A stretch of DNA of 64,000 nt from Globodera rostochiensis (GCA_018350325.1 JAEVLN010000024.1:527248-591247); one strand, 5' to 3'. Shown: positions 9,394 to 21,868, counted from the first letter of the stretch. Notes: generated by a model from the letters alone, not told the origin. Numbers and translations: made by a program.

Positions 9394-12061
9394 GTGCAAC
9401 TATTTATCCTAACTAATTAAAAATAAATAAATTAACCATCAGTATGCAATTAAATGCCAAACTGATCGAGAATATGGCGTATTAACTCCAGCAAGTAAAT
9501 TCAGCGACAATATATTGATAAAAATTTTCTGTTATTTAATATGTACTTAAATAAACACATAAAGATTGTTCTCAATATAAACATTTAATAATTATATACT
9601 GAACCGCTTGCAGCTTAAATTCTTTTAAGGTACTAAAATTAGTAATATTTCAATATAATTTGTCTTTATCTCAAACTTTTATTAAATGTTTATCACTTTA
9701 ACCAAAAAACAAATTTCTAATTACTACTATATACAATTACTTCATCATTTTGCACTATAAGAATTAAAATAAAATACTAAGTTTTTAAAGAAATATTTAA
9801 ACAACTGGTTATATACAACCATTTAACCTTCAGAAATGTTTATTTAATATATTTGTGAAAAACCATGTAACAAGTTTTTTAATTAATTAAAAAAATTATT
9901 AAAAATTCATTAAATTACTTTTGTACAACCGAATTCGATCATTTAAAAAAATAAATATTTAGAGTAAAATTAAAGTTAAAATAAAGACAAAAACTATTCT
10001 TTTTAACAAAATTACCCATAAAACATTATACACACTTTTATTCAGAATGTTATTAATCATTTAAATTACTCACCTTTATAAAATCATAAGTTTATTAAAG
10101 TGCCAGCAATATGAGAAATTTACTGAATAATAAATTAATTATATTACCTTACATTAAAAGAAGAAACTTATTTCGAAAAACTAAAAAATAACCAAATAGT
10201 TAGGTTAATCAATCAATCAAATCAAGTGTCACAACAAAAACATTTTTCTTTTTAATAATTTTTTTGTTCTTTAAACATAATGCTTCAACTTATGTTAACA
10301 AATTAAAATTTGGCAGGGTAGTAACTGCGCAGGGAAAATACTTATTTAAAAGCAATTAAAATGTGTGCATCGCTTAACACAAGTTTTAAAAATCTTACAT
10401 CATAATAATAATATAATTATTAAAAAAATCTGGAATAATAATTTTATTTGTTAATTTCAAGGACAAAATGAAATTTAAACTACAAAAAAACAAACGCTGT
10501 AATAAATATTACCGTTAAATAACTCAAAAAAAGACTGATAGATAAATTATTAAATTCATGAAGTTTTGTTGGGGGAAAAAGAGGACAAAAAACAAGATAT
10601 TTATGAAAATATATCAAAATATCAAAAAACATTATTTGACCTAAAATAAAAGTAAAAGTGTGAAAATAAAGCCATAATTTGCTAATTTGCCTACAACAAT
10701 TTAAAATATTATAATCTATAAAATATAAATAAGGATATTTAAAAAGGTATTAAATTTGTTAAATCAACTCAATTACAGTCCATCACAAGGATTTGAAATT
10801 TTTGACTAAAATAACGAAAGCCGGTAAACTAGTAATGATATATGGCGCATTGCTAAACTAAAAAAACTTTATTATTACGATAAAATTAAGCGCGTGCAGA
10901 CTACAAGCGCAATTTTTATGTTCAAAAACTAAACTTTTATCTGATTTTTAATTTTAGGATTCTATATTCTGAGTAAAATGGCAAATAAAATTAAAAAGAT
11001 TAAATAACGATTAAAAAATAAAATAAAAGTTGTAGCCAATAAATCGTAGTCTATTAATATTTGCCGTTTTGTTAATTTAACGATACACAATAATCAACGG
11101 GAAATATTTTGCATTATCAAAAGAATAAAAATGAAACGCGTTAATCAAATAAATAAAAAGCGAATACAACAATAATATTTATTACATTATGGGATTAAGC
11201 AACCTTAAAAATCGAATTGCGTAGTCGTTAAATTAATTAATAACAAGAAATGACTAATTTTAAAAATTCTTTGTCACGGACTATTGGTCGCCAAACAAAT
11301 GAATTCTAATTTAATAACGATTAATGCATTTAGCATTTAAATATATAATAAAATAAAATTCCTTTTGAAAAGATATCCGAATAAAAATCAAAAACTTAAT
11401 GAATAATTAAGTATTTACAATTTTATAAACCTTTAGGTTTCGGAATAATCCACAATCGCCGGTTGGGGAATTCTAACACCGAAAAGTATCTTCAAGGACC
11501 AACTATAAATAAATCAATTAAACTTTGCTATTTAAATAAATAATGAAATCAAACGAACAAAATGAAAATGAAACAAAAGATGATCTAATGAAGTTGTTAC
11601 CTAAGTTGTATGTAAATCTTATAAAAACCCTGGTGTGCTGCTGATCTTATGACGAAATCATAGCCCGATGTTTATCAAAAGTATTAATGTATTTAATCCA
11701 AGCGATAAATGTAGGAAGCTTAAAAATAAAATATTTAATTAAGATAAACATTGTAATTGATCAGTCAATTGCAACAATAGCATTAAATTAAACTTTTCAA
11801 ATTAAATGAGTACAAAGATTAATCTAAAAAAACTATGAAAAATGAGCTTAGAAAAATTAAATTAAAACCCAATATAATTGATTAATTAGTCAATTATCTG
11901 ACTCCGGAAATATTATGTATTTATTAGAAGGATAGTAAAACAATAATTATTTTCAAAAATTTAACTAATAAACCTTAAAAAACACTAATTAATTTAAAGC
12001 AATTATTCATCAAATGAACGATTATTGATGTAGTTCAATAAAAAAAATGAATAAAATTAAT
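9394..12061. other. Gene-less A-rich DNA
   Basis: About 2.7 kb of A+T-rich sequence with very few islets (10785-10860, 11270-11290, 11445-11480). The phrase ATTATATACTGAACCGCTTG at about 9592 recurs near 48910. No frame worth reporting. Confidence 0.5.
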
Positions 12062-12491
12062 CGTGCTGGGTCGTTTCTTAAATTCCGCCACCATTCTTAA
12101 ATCCGCCACATATATTTTATGAAGTGGTTTTAGAGATCCTAACTTTATACACCCCGCACTAAATCAGTTATACCTGATACCAATGGAAAGTTCTATATGA
12201 ATAGCAGCTGTTTGTAAAACTAAACTAAGCAGTAAATTAAAGTTTAAAAAAGTTATGATCAGAAAACCACGAAAAAAGTTCGATTATTTGGTAAGTTTAC
12301 ATTATAACTTTTTTGAAGCTTGTCAAAACACTTCGACTTTGCTTAATGCTTTTTCTACTCATCTAGAGCTTTCCAATCGTATATGGCTTAAGTGATTTGT
12401 TTCGGTGTGAATAAAGTTATGATGTCTAAAACCACTGTGGCGGATTTAAGAAACGCCCATGGTGGCGGAATTTAAGAAACGACCTAGCACC
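12062..12491. mobile_element. Fold-back element, about 430 bases, Mutator-like ends
   Basis: The left end GTGCTGGGTCGTTTCTTAAA and the right end, inverted (GGTGCTAGGTCGTTTCTTAA), match closely. The similarity continues inward on both arms through CCGCCA, GTGGTTTTAGA, TAACTTTAT and GGAAAG-TCTA, giving imperfect arms of roughly 200 bases, so almost the whole element folds on itself. The ends are related to those of the element at 36332-36720, which has a 9-base target duplication. No target duplication is visible here. No protein is encoded. Confidence 0.8.
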
Positions 12492-13080
12492 CTCAAAACC
12501 TATACCTTGGGTTTTATTTTGATTTTTGAATTTTTGACTCAATTAGTTAAAGAGATTTGCAGCTAAAATGGCACGATTTGACGAGTTTTTGATGTTTGTT
12601 GTATTTATTTTGGATTGCGTTCCTATTAAAAAGATTTTTTTATTTTCTTTTGATTTTTTGATTTTAAATCAAGAATTTTTTATAAACACATTTAATCTGT
12701 CTTTCAATTATGTACAGAATTATTCTCCAAGCAAATTTATTGCATATTTTGGCATTATTTTCCTAACTTTTTTAAAATTGTTCTTAAAACAAAATTGTTC
12801 TACTATTATTGAATAGCTCTCAATAATATAGTTTTAAACTATTTTTTTTGTATTAATTTCGACGTTAATTCCATAAATTTTTCTCCAACACGCATTTTTC
12901 AATTGGAAAGAACACCTTCATGCAATTTTTTGTTTAAAAATCCGAATAGGTTTTAAATATATTCCAAGATTTATTTCACCGAATCGGTAATTAGCGGCAC
13001 CGTTGAACTTTCATTTGCTCACAACTGAAAACCACTTCAAAATTGAAGATTAATTAAAGTTTCAGTTTATAATAAAATTA
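12492..13080. other. A+T-rich DNA with an 82-codon open frame of doubtful meaning
   Basis: A + frame from 12568 to 12816 is open for 82 codons but translates to Phe/Leu/Ile/Asn-rich sequence with no distinctive composition, typical of translated A+T DNA. I do not regard it as a gene. Confidence 0.3.
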
Positions 13081-13084
13081 AGAT

Positions 13085-13620
13085 TTTAAGTCGAAAAAAG
13101 GTTGAACAGGTTTATCTGACAATCCGATATAATGAGCTCAAATCTCAGATGGTATGTTCTTGTTACCAATAATTTTCTTCAATGTCCTAACCCGGGAAAC
13201 TGCCTCTCCGACATAAATGAAATTTTTGAAATTCGATTTTCTTTATATGCTTGATCCTGGCCTGGTTTATTTGCGTGATAATTAACGATTAAGTAAAGCA
13301 GTAATATTAAAAACTGCAAACATGAAAATAAAAGTTGTCTTCGTCTATGATATTTATAATAACTCTACAAATAAATTTTTAAACCAAGCGAATAATAACA
13401 TCAGGCTTGGCAAACTATTATGACTTCTCATTATTGACTTAATTTTAAACAAAAATTCTTGAGAAATCTCCAAATTTAAATAAAAATTGGGTAAGAATTT
13501 TCAACAATAACAGTATCGATTTTACCAACGATTTTAAATCTATACATAGCGATAAAATCTGAGCAAACGCAGTTAGTTGAAGATGCTGATACGTAATTCA
13601 ATAAAAAATGCAATTAAAAA
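13085..13620. repeat. Dispersed segment with shortened copy at 23.55-23.94 kb
   Basis: Shared phrases in order: AAGATTTTAAGTCGAAAAAA, TTATCTGACAATCCGATATA, ACCCGGGAAACTGCCTC, TATGCTTGATCCTGGCCTGG, GAAGATGC. The second copy lacks several internal stretches. The CCCGGGAAACTGCCTC-CGACATAAATG islet is conserved but not clearly coding. Confidence 0.85.
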
Positions 13621-14340
13621 TATATTAAAAAACTAATTATTTTAAATCATTCAAAAATATTTAAATAAAAAATATAAGTACAAGTACCAAGAATAACCGC
13701 AAGCAATACTATAACAATTGATATGCGATGTGTACTTAAAAATATTTAAATTCGAAAAAAGTTAAACTGACCTTTTAGACAAACCTAATGGTAAATTTGA
13801 ACAATTATTAAGATATTGATAAATTTAAAAATGTTTACTGTTTAAATGTATGCTATTATTTTGTAAAACAAAAAACAAATTTGAAATTTAAAATATTAGG
13901 ATTTGAATTTTTGGTGCCTTAAAAGCTGCAATTAACCCATAAATACATACCTATAAAAATAATGTACTTACTGAGAGTGATATGCTTATAAGTAAAATAA
14001 AAATAGTTTGGGATTTGTTATATTACCTTGCCTAAAGCCTTCATCTGATAGATTTTCAAAGCAGCCATCATTAGCTCTGATTTTAATTATGCTACTTTAT
14101 TAATTGCATTAATTAAAAAACCTTTTCAAAACACAGTAAAAATCAAAAAATGTAATAACATTGACTAATTAAGAAAAGACAATTAAAAAAAAAAAATTAT
14201 TGAAACGAAAAAATAAATCTGTGATCAAAAAGAAGGGGATGAATTTTTGATAAAAATTGGTATGATAAAATATTTAAAATAAAAACACAAAGTAACTAAA
14301 ATAAAAATCTTCTAAAATAAAAAAAAAACTTGCTTTGCAG

Positions 14341-14487
14341 TATGAAGCAGACGTTTGTAAGGATTTCTGGACATGTTTCGGTTGTTGCGCTCCAAAAGGA
14401 ATTCTTTTAAATATTTATCTAAAAAACCAAATAGCGAATCACAAACTACGAATTAATAAACTTCTATTTTTTTCAAAAACCCAAAAC
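14341..14487 (+). CDS. Possible cysteine-rich exon
   Basis: A good acceptor (CTTGCTTTGCAG) ends at 14340, and the + frame that follows is open for 56 codons. The G+C-rich start reads YEADVCKDF, with a cysteine cluster C-x5-C-x2-CC nearby; the remainder is A+T-derived (Asn, Lys, Leu). A GTAAAA at 14488 could be the donor. No family is recognised, and only the acceptor and the composition shift support it. Confidence 0.25.
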
Positions 14488-14829
14488 TTGGTAAAACAAA
14501 CGAAAAATTAAAGTACGCAAAAGCATTTTAAATGTTGATCTTTTCATATAAACTTATGGTTTGGATAAAAACATTAATTCAAAAATAAAAAATAAACAAA
14601 TAAATATAAACAACAGACACTATATTTGATTCGACTTCAAGACAAATATCAACACCAATTTCATTTGCTCTCCAAGGATGAAATGACTAAAAGGCATGTC
14701 AATAAATTTAACAAATAAAAAAATGTCTTTTTATGATTTTCTAATTTTTTTTATATTCAAAATTAATTGGAGAAAATAGTCACTAGTCCAAAGTTAAAAT
14801 AACTAAATAACAAACAGCCTAAAAATTTG

Positions 14830-15440
14830 ATAAATTTTGGCCTGGCTGCTGCTCGAATGGAAGCGGACATGGTCATGCAGTAAGGTCGGTTTTTAAAAAA
14901 AAGAACGCCGATCTACATGTTAGAGTCTTCGAAAAAATTCGCTCGGGAGCTAAAGCTTGCACTTTAACAGTGAATAAATAAAAGACAGATGAAAATTTAA
15001 GAATAATTTATATATAAAAAAAATATCTAATTTTTATACGAAAATTTAAAAAAACAGTAATATTAACAACTATTTACAAATTCAAATATTAATTTACACC
15101 GAAAAATAGATGATAAAGAGCCTCCGATCATTGCATTCTTTCCCCTTTGCACACAACTCTTCGCCCGAGGTCATATAACTTTCGTGGCAGGAGTTACCTT
15201 TGTTTTATAAACCTTTATGCAATATTTGGCTCTTATGAATTTATAACAAACGCCTACAAAGAAATATTTAATATTTATTCTGGAAAATAATAATGTGATT
15301 ATTACATACCTAACCAATAAACAAAATAATAGCAACGTTTTAACACGGCGTGTTAACGTTTACTTCCCTGATGGCCAATACTTGGTTACTTATGTGTTGG
15401 CTTTCGAATACATAATTTTAATAATAAATTTATGACTTTA
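14830..15440 (+). other. Cluster of exon-like islets
   Basis: Islets at about 14838-14882, 14905-14980, 15103-15231 and 15345-15420. The first ends in a possible donor (CA|GTAAGG). The second is open in two + frames (one reads ADLHVRVFEKIRSGAKAC). The third is open for about 34 codons and the fourth for about 29. Splice sites do not link them into one frame that I could follow. Confidence 0.2.
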
Positions 15441-16108
15441 ATCAAAAACTAATTTATAATTAAATTATTGTAAATGATTAAAAAATGTTTCGAATTATAA
15501 ATTTAAAAATAAAACAGCTGGAAACAAATCAATAAACGCCAAAAAAAAGATATGATAAAGAGCATTTGCATCAAGTCAAGAAAAAATTTGACTGAAGCAT
15601 TCCATTAACCATAATGCATTTATAATAGTAACCCAATTTGCTGACCAAAAATGAAAATTTGGAAATTATTAAAAAGCAATGATAATAACACGTGGAGACA
15701 ATTTTATACCTGCTGATAGAGCAGATTTTGCTTAACAATAAAAGGTTCAACGTCAACTAAGAAAAAATAAATCAAAATATATTAATTTCTAAAACAAATT
15801 CTACGATAAATATTATAACAACCAAAAAAAAATGGGCAGGGGTAGCGAAGCGTATAAGTCCATTTAAATTTTAATAGTAATTTAAAACTAAAAGAAACCA
15901 GGTTTTCAGCTAAAGAAAAAAGTAATGAATAAAAAAGAGTTAAATATGGATATAACATTGAATTATTTATACCATTTAAAATATCACTATTAAATTTCAT
16001 AAATGTTTGTTTGGCCTCGTCAGAATATGAGAGAGGGGGTACCTCAGGTCCTAAAATAATATATTGACAAAATGTATTTTAATTTTTGCCAGCAGTATTA
16101 TGCTAGAA
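15441..16108. other. A-rich DNA, no gene seen
   Basis: Two - strand frames of 61 and 72 codons (15571-15756, 15782-16000) are open, but their translations are dominated by Phe, Ile, Leu, Ser and Tyr, as expected from A+T-rich sequence. I see nothing to support either. Confidence 0.35.
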
Positions 16109-16729
16109 ATTAAATTAATTGACGAATTTTTAGAATTCTAGCATTGGATTTTGTAAATTTAGGTTATTTGAAATAATTTATATTGCTGTTTAAGATTTTA
16201 AAATTGTTTTAAAATTCCCTCGTCAAAAAAATAATTAAATTAATTGACGAATTTTTAGAATTCTAGCATTGGATTTTGTAAATTTAGGTTATTTGAAATA
16301 ATTTATATTGCTGTTTAAGATTTTAAAATTCCCTCTTCAAAAAAATAATTAAATTAATTGACGAATTTTTAGAATTCTAGCATTGGATTTTGTAAATTTA
16401 GGTTATTTGAAATAATTTATATTGCTGTTTAAGATTTTAAAATTGTTTTAAAATTCCCTCGTCAAAAAAATAATTAAATTAATTGACGAATTTTTAGAAT
16501 TCTAGCATTGGATTTTGTAAATTTAGGTTATTTGAAATAATTTATATTGCTGTTTAAGATTAAATAATTAAATTAATTGACGAATTTTTAGAATTCTAGC
16601 ATTGGATTTTGTAAATTTAGGTTATTTGAAATAATTTATATTGCTGTTTAAGATTTTAAAATTGTTTTAAAATTCCCTCGTCAAAAAAATAATTAAATTA
16701 ATTGACGAATTTTTAGAATTCTAGCATTG
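16109..16729. repeat. Tandem repeat, 125-base unit, about 5.3 copies
   Basis: TTAAATTAATTGACGAATTT starts six times; its GACGA word is at 16121, 16246, 16360, 16485, 16579 and 16704. Spacings are 125, 114, 125, 94 and 125, the short ones being internal deletions (loss of ATTGTTTTAAA, or of the unit's end). The array stops inside the sixth unit and joins a dispersed segment beginning GATGCCACTGGC. Confidence 0.95.
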
Positions 16730-17132
16730 ATGCCACTGGCAAACAATAATTAAATAATGCAAATATTTAAAATAATAATACAAAACTACCAATTGTAGAG
16801 TTTTATATACTTATATTATTACAAATTGTTATCTTTAAATTTTACAAATAGCTTTTATCAAAAAATATTAATATTATAAATAATACACCAACTAAAAATC
16901 ATATAAGTAATTTTCTTTCCGAATAAGTACTAGTAATTTTTTACTCAAAAATTTAAAATCTTTGCGAAAGCAGAAATAACTAAAATTATTACATACATAT
17001 TAAATCTTTACTATTAAGCCAAAATTGACGAGCATTTAAAGAAAACATTTTTTGGTTGTCAACAAACTGATCGAAGTGGGCACTCACTTAACACAATTAA
17101 GAACAAGAATTAAAATTCGATACGCTGATAAA
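16729..17132. repeat. Dispersed segment with copy at 22.37-22.76 kb
   Basis: From GATGCCACTGGCAAACAA onward the sequence follows 22373-22760 through CAATTGTAGAGTTTTATATA, TTAAAATCTTTGCGAAA and ACTGATCGAAGTGG. The left limit falls a few bases inside the islet that ends at 22379 in the other copy, so mainly the flank was copied. Confidence 0.85.
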
Positions 17133-17432
17133 TAGAATGTTTGATTAGGCGGTTTTAAAGCTGAAACATCATCGGCCAAGTAACTCAAGTAATAAAGGCT
17201 CAGCAATTATAATATAATAAAAGAAATTGATGACCGGCGTGTAGCATGTGAGCGGGCAATCGTTTAAGGGGTGGCCAACCTGTAACAAATGCTTTGTTAG
17301 AATATTTGTTAATATAATTAAATGATCCAATACGCTACCAATAATTTATGAAAATTCTTTCCTGATATTGGAATGTTAATATGTTTTATGATAACAGTTT
17401 ACATTTTAAGAAAAACAGATATCTAAAATTTA

Positions 17433-18180
17433 TTATTCCAAAAATTTAAATTTATTAAAATTCGAATTAATAAAACAATATAATATGTAAAAATTGTAAA
17501 ATTTATAACAATATTTATTAATTAAATTAAAAATTTGTAAATATAAAAAAAAACTTTTTGAACTAGATAAATCGGGTGAAATTGTTACAAAAATTTTAAT
17601 AAATTTCTCAAAAAAAGGAATGTGTATTGCTTCTTGCGCTTCCATGGCATTTTCTAGATAGCTGGAAAAAGTTGCCGAAATCTACTTGCAAGATAAGAAG
17701 CGAATTTCGACTAGATTATCGTGTCAACACGGCTAATGACGAGTTTTAATTTGTAGAATTTATGTTGCCCACGGGACAAATTGTATTTACAAAACTAGAA
17801 ACGAGACAAAAAGTAACTTAACATTTGAAATAAATGAAAAAAATTTTATTTAGATTATTGTGCGATGAAAATCAAAATTTAACCAAGATTTCAAAAGGTA
17901 CCTAGATTATTAATTACAGAAAATCAATTGCTATAGATGCTAAGACTTTAAACAATTTGACGCCGGTTCGTCAAAGAAAAAAAAATTATATTAATATTAA
18001 ATCAAATCTTTAAAATTTTAAACAAATTTTTGTTTAATTACAAATTAAATTTGCAAAAAACTAAATATAATGGCTGTGTAAAAATACAAGATTATAAATT
18101 AAATATAATAAATGAAGTTCAGTAAAGCATCTATATTTGCATTAAAACATTATGAAACATCGAGAGAATAAAATTTTAAT
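17433..18180. repeat. Islet region partly duplicated at 23.98-24.56 kb
   Basis: From CTAGATTATCGTGTCAACAC (17711) the sequence recurs at 23982, through GTTTAAT-TTGTAG, TTGCCCACGGGACAA and GACGCCGGTTCGTCAAA. The islet at 17610-17745 is open on both strands: a + frame includes SWKKLPKSTCKIRSEF, and a - frame starts MEAQEAIHIPFFEKF. The difference in the shared part (GCT/GCC) is silent in the + frame. It may be an exon remnant. Confidence 0.6.
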
Positions 18181-18539
18181 AATAAATAAAATCTCTTTTA
18201 AATTTTCCGCCTGCTTATTATTTTTTGTGTAAGAACACCCTTTAGTCCCTCTCCGCGTTCATATTTTAATATTAAAAAAGGGTGACCAAAAAATCAGTTG
18301 TTCCCTTCCCAAACATCAAAATATGGTAATTTTTTGAAGCTTTTTAGGGGAGGTCCGGAGAAATGTTTTAAAATTTGATTTGTTTTTGTTAAGAAAATGG
18401 ATCCTAAAATTACAATTTTCCCTGAAATGACTAAAAATTTTCACGGCAGCCATCGGCACCGCTGAGCCTCTTATGTTAACAATTTTCGGCAAGCAACACA
18501 ATTACTTTCGAAATTTTTGATGTAAAAAATCAAATAAAG

Positions 18540-18660
18540 TACCGTATTTCCTAAAATAGAACCCCCGGGGGTTGTATTTTTCACCCCCCCCCCCAAAAAG
18601 GGGGGTTCTATTTCAGGGTGGGGTTCTATTTTAGGGGGGGGGGGGTATTTTCCAACCTCT
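18540..18660. mobile_element. Terminal region of a pogo-like transposon
   Basis: TACCGTATTTCCTAAAATAG starts the end, followed by three copies of a GGGTTCTATTT-type motif in both orientations and long C and G runs. Ends of the form TACCGTATTT with C/G-rich sub-terminal repeats recur in animal DNA transposons, and the TA fits Tc1/mariner/pogo insertion. It lies just beyond the stop codon of the - strand transposase fragment and is probably its 3' end. No matching 5' end is seen to the right. Confidence 0.6.
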
Positions 18661-18788
18661 TTTTTCAGAAAGTATTAACAAAATTTCAATTTATGCACAA
18701 ATTGTGACCCTTTATGCTGGCTAATTCAATGACAGAATAGAAATTTTATTATTAATAAACAAAATTTTCAATATTTTAACACAAAACA

Positions 18789-19349
18789 TCATATTTCAAT
18801 TGAAAAATCGCTTCCAATGTTATCATCCTCGTTCAAATCAATTTCCTCGACCAATTTAATCATATGCTCTTCTTGTCGGCGCTGACGTAATAATGGAAGT
18901 CCATGTGGAATCGCTCCATCCTTCTAAAGAATACCCAATATACAAATTAAAATTGTTTTTTCAACCTTAAAAACATGAATAAGGGCATCATTTTTTCCAT
19001 CATCATCTTTGGTAATTCCACAACAGAGAAAAGACTTCACGATGATGTCTTTGGAGAGCCTATCCCACGCTGAAACGATCCATTCCAAGTAAATTTCCAT
19101 CGGAGGGGCTCTGAGATTTCCGCCAGATGTTGTTGGCTTGTCTCTGACGGATGGTGCTGTTTTCACGATATTCGAGTTTTCGTTGGTTGCGCCCTCGTCC
19201 CGAAGCCAACACTCAGAACAAACGACTTTTGCACCGTATCCTTCCTCTCCATCGATTGAGATAGAGCACGGCGAAATTGCATGGCAGGGTTCAAAGCATT
19301 TTTTGCAAAAGTGCGCGCCGGAGGATGGATTGTGGCACGAAACACAAAC
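18789..19349 (-). pseudogene. C-terminal part of a pogo-like transposase
   Basis: Two - strand exons, 18966-19349 and 18789-18923, are separated by a 42-base intron (18924-18965) with GT and AG ends, phase 0. The first exon follows an acceptor (AAATTTAG) and begins with a cysteine-rich module (C-x2-C ... C-x2-C ... C-x2-C). It continues with GGNLRAPP and then the EW-x3-AW-x11-KSF-x2-CGI pattern seen at the C-terminal end of pogo/Tigger-type proteins. The second exon ends in an acidic tail and TGA. The DDE core and HTH are missing, so the copy is 5'-truncated. The family call comes from pattern memory. Confidence 0.7.
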
Positions 19350-19774
19350 CTAAATTTAAAGGAGAAAAATTGTTATTCTTTATTTGGCTTTACTTTTGCG
19401 TTTTTCGATGAGTTTCCAATTTCTTCCATCCTTTAACAAGCAGAAAATTTAAAATCAATAAACGTGTTAAGCTAGAATTAGTATTTAGTACGATTTTATT
19501 TTCTCTATAAGATACAGACAAAATGTCATCCTTAGGGGACTTTTTTGTTTTTACATTGAAGTACTAAAAATCTTGTGAATTGTGATGCTCATAACAATGG
19601 CTGCAAAATTTCAAGATTGATTTACGCAAAAATATCTTTTAAATTCTTATATGTTGATTAAAATAAATAAATACATAGATTTGTTATAGTTTTCTGTTGA
19701 AGAACCTTTTAAAATAAATTTACTTAAATATTAAATAGCCTTAATTAACATTTAATTAGATCTATTAATTTGTA
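19350..19774. other. A+T-rich DNA upstream of the transposase fragment
   Basis: On the transposase strand one would expect earlier exons here. Only short islets are present (about 19395-19440, 19520-19545, 19590-19620) and none carries a recognisable DDE motif. No terminal repeat is seen. Confidence 0.4.
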
Positions 19775-20770
19775 AAAAATATCATAATACATTCAAGAAA
19801 AAAATTCATAATTAAAAAAAGTTTTTTAAGATTAAAACATAAATTCTGTAATACAAAAAAAATTTTATAAATGTGTCAATGTTTTTCAAAAAAAATTGTT
19901 TTTAACAAAATTAATTAAAAACTGTGAAAAATCAAATTGGCTAAAAGACAACTTAATGCACAAGAACAAAGTTGAACGAATTCTTGGCAATAAAAAATAG
20001 AAAACAAAAAACCATTCATTACTAAATTATAAACAAATAACAATGAAAGAGTTATGAACGGAAGGAAACAAATTGCTTTACTGCGGCATTGGCTGCAATA
20101 AAAAAGATACGATTGTTTATCGGATAAAATTAAAAATTATTTTATAAGATTGCAATGAGTGGGCACAAAATAAAAAATATTACGTTAATATTACAAAAAA
20201 AATTAAAATTTTTACACTTGATTAATGTAAGATTAACTAATGCTAATTTATTTAATACGAACTATGAATTGAAAACAAAATAGTAAGGAGATTAGAGGAC
20301 AAACAAATAAATATTAAAACGGCAGTCGATTATAGAAAATTAAATAAAAAAAAGAAGACTTAAAGATTAAAAATGTAATATTTCAAAATTTAAATAATAC
20401 GGACATTGTCACCCGGCTGTTCATCGACAAACTGAAAGAGCATGAAATGATATAAAACGAACACGATAAAATAACAAAATTCAGAACTATTATTGTTAGA
20501 ATGATAAATTCCATAACTTATTCGGAGCCTCCGGCAGCAATCAACACGCGGAGCTCGGTTCGTTGAAGCCAGCCCTCTATGGAACAATAAACTTATTGTG
20601 TTGCTAGAAATAAGAATTAACAAACCAAATCTATATTTACCATCAATTAAAAAATACTTTTGATAAAACAACACAAAATTAATAAAGAAACATGGCACTG
20701 CAATAGCTAAAATTATTGGAAATATAACATTAAATAAATAATACATACAAAAATTAAGTTCAAATAATTA
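19775..20770. repeat. Dispersed segments with copies at 27.88-28.83 and 35.84-36.07 kb
   Basis: 19775-19945 matches 27878-28040; 20045-20470 matches 28303-28830 (AGAGTTATGAACGGAAGGA, GATTGTTTATCGGATAAAAT, AAAGAGCATGAAATGATA); 20575-20770 matches 35838-36020 (GTTGCTAGAAATAAGAA, ACATGGCACTGCAATAGCTA), with a third partial copy at 25290-25380. The islet 20515-20585 is open in several frames (one - frame reads EGWLQRTELRVLIAAGGSE then a stop) and only partly matches its copy. Confidence 0.85.
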
Positions 20771-20839
20771 TAAAAAATACAAATGAAATAATTCAAAAAA
20801 GTTAACAATAATCAAATACTCCATCAAAAGGCTACATAG

Positions 20840-20960
20840 TTTTAATTAAACTGGAAAAAATGATTTTGGGCAAACTTCGCCATTTTTTTTGCCAAGAGTC
20901 CATCTTTGAAAGTCTGTTGAAGCAAATCTTCGTTCGAATTTTCAACGGAAACACATTTGT
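20840..20960. repeat. Dispersed islet with copy at 33.32-33.42 kb
   Basis: TTTTGGGCAAACTTCGCC, GTCTGTTGAAGCAA and TTCGTTCGAATTTTCAACGG recur at 33330-33410 with about ten differences, including indels. Frames differ between the copies, so coding is unlikely. Confidence 0.8.
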
Positions 20961-21368
20961 TTGGTTTACAATTCAAAAAAACTTAGTATATTAGTCTAAT
21001 TTATATTAAAAAAAGTTATATTTTTATAAATATATAAGAAACATAAATTGCGGACGGAATCATAGAAAGGTTCGAGTAATATCATGTAATAGTTCAAAAA
21101 AATCTAATAATAATAAAAACCTTCATCTCTAACTCAATAATGATTAAGCAAAACACCAATTTTGATTATTTAAAAATTAACAATAAATACCAACTAGTAT
21201 TTAAAAAATGAAACAAGATTATTATACAATATTTTAAAAAACGTTTTGTAAGTTGATAAATAAAACGCTCACACTTTTAATAAATAATTATACATATTAA
21301 ACTGCAGGAAAAGATTAGACTGAGAAAGCTTTTAAATGTTTGAACAATATTAATAGCAAAGGGAAGCA

Positions 21369-21480
21369 TTAATCGACCTTCTCGCAGGGTATCCGATCGC
21401 ATGCGCAAAGATCATCAACGACGACAAGGATTTCGATTTCACGGTACAATAATGATAACAAAGGAGCATCGTAAAAAGTA
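21369..21480 (-). CDS. Exon-like islet, strand uncertain
   Basis: On the - strand an acceptor (GGTTTTTTAG) near 21490 precedes a frame ending at 21369: FTFYDAPLLSLLYREIE, then ILVVVDDLCACDRIPCEKVD and TAA. On the + strand the same islet reads EALIDLLAGYPIACAKIIND and could end at a GTACAA donor. Both are plausible; the acceptor favours the - strand. Not recognised. Confidence 0.25.
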
Positions 21481-21868
21481 AATCTAAAAAACCGTTTTAT
21501 TTTACAAACTTCTGATTTGATAAGTTCAAATACGAAAAGCAAAGTTTGGCTTTCAAAAAATGTCCCAACAAAATAATTTTTTATATTCAATCAATAAAAT
21601 TAATAAAAGAATATAAAAATTACAAATAATTTATCTCTTACTGGAATGACAAGCCAATAAATTAAATAAGATACAACCCAAAATATTTAATACTCCTAAA
21701 TAATATGACTTAACATAACTTTTCGTAACTGTTCGAAAACGCGAATTAATAAACTATTAGGGAATGGTTCGATTAAATGTAATAACGAGCAAAAATATAA
21801 ATAGCATTAATAAATATTTAAAAACTTTTCCATTAAAATAAAGTTTAAACCCAAAAATATCTTTTTAA

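Noticed and set aside
12568..12816. 82-codon + frame
   Set aside because: Phe/Leu/Asn/Ile-rich translation of plain A+T DNA without composition shift or splice sites.
15571..16000. 61- and 72-codon - frames
   Set aside because: Same reason: A+T-derived composition, no islet, no motif.
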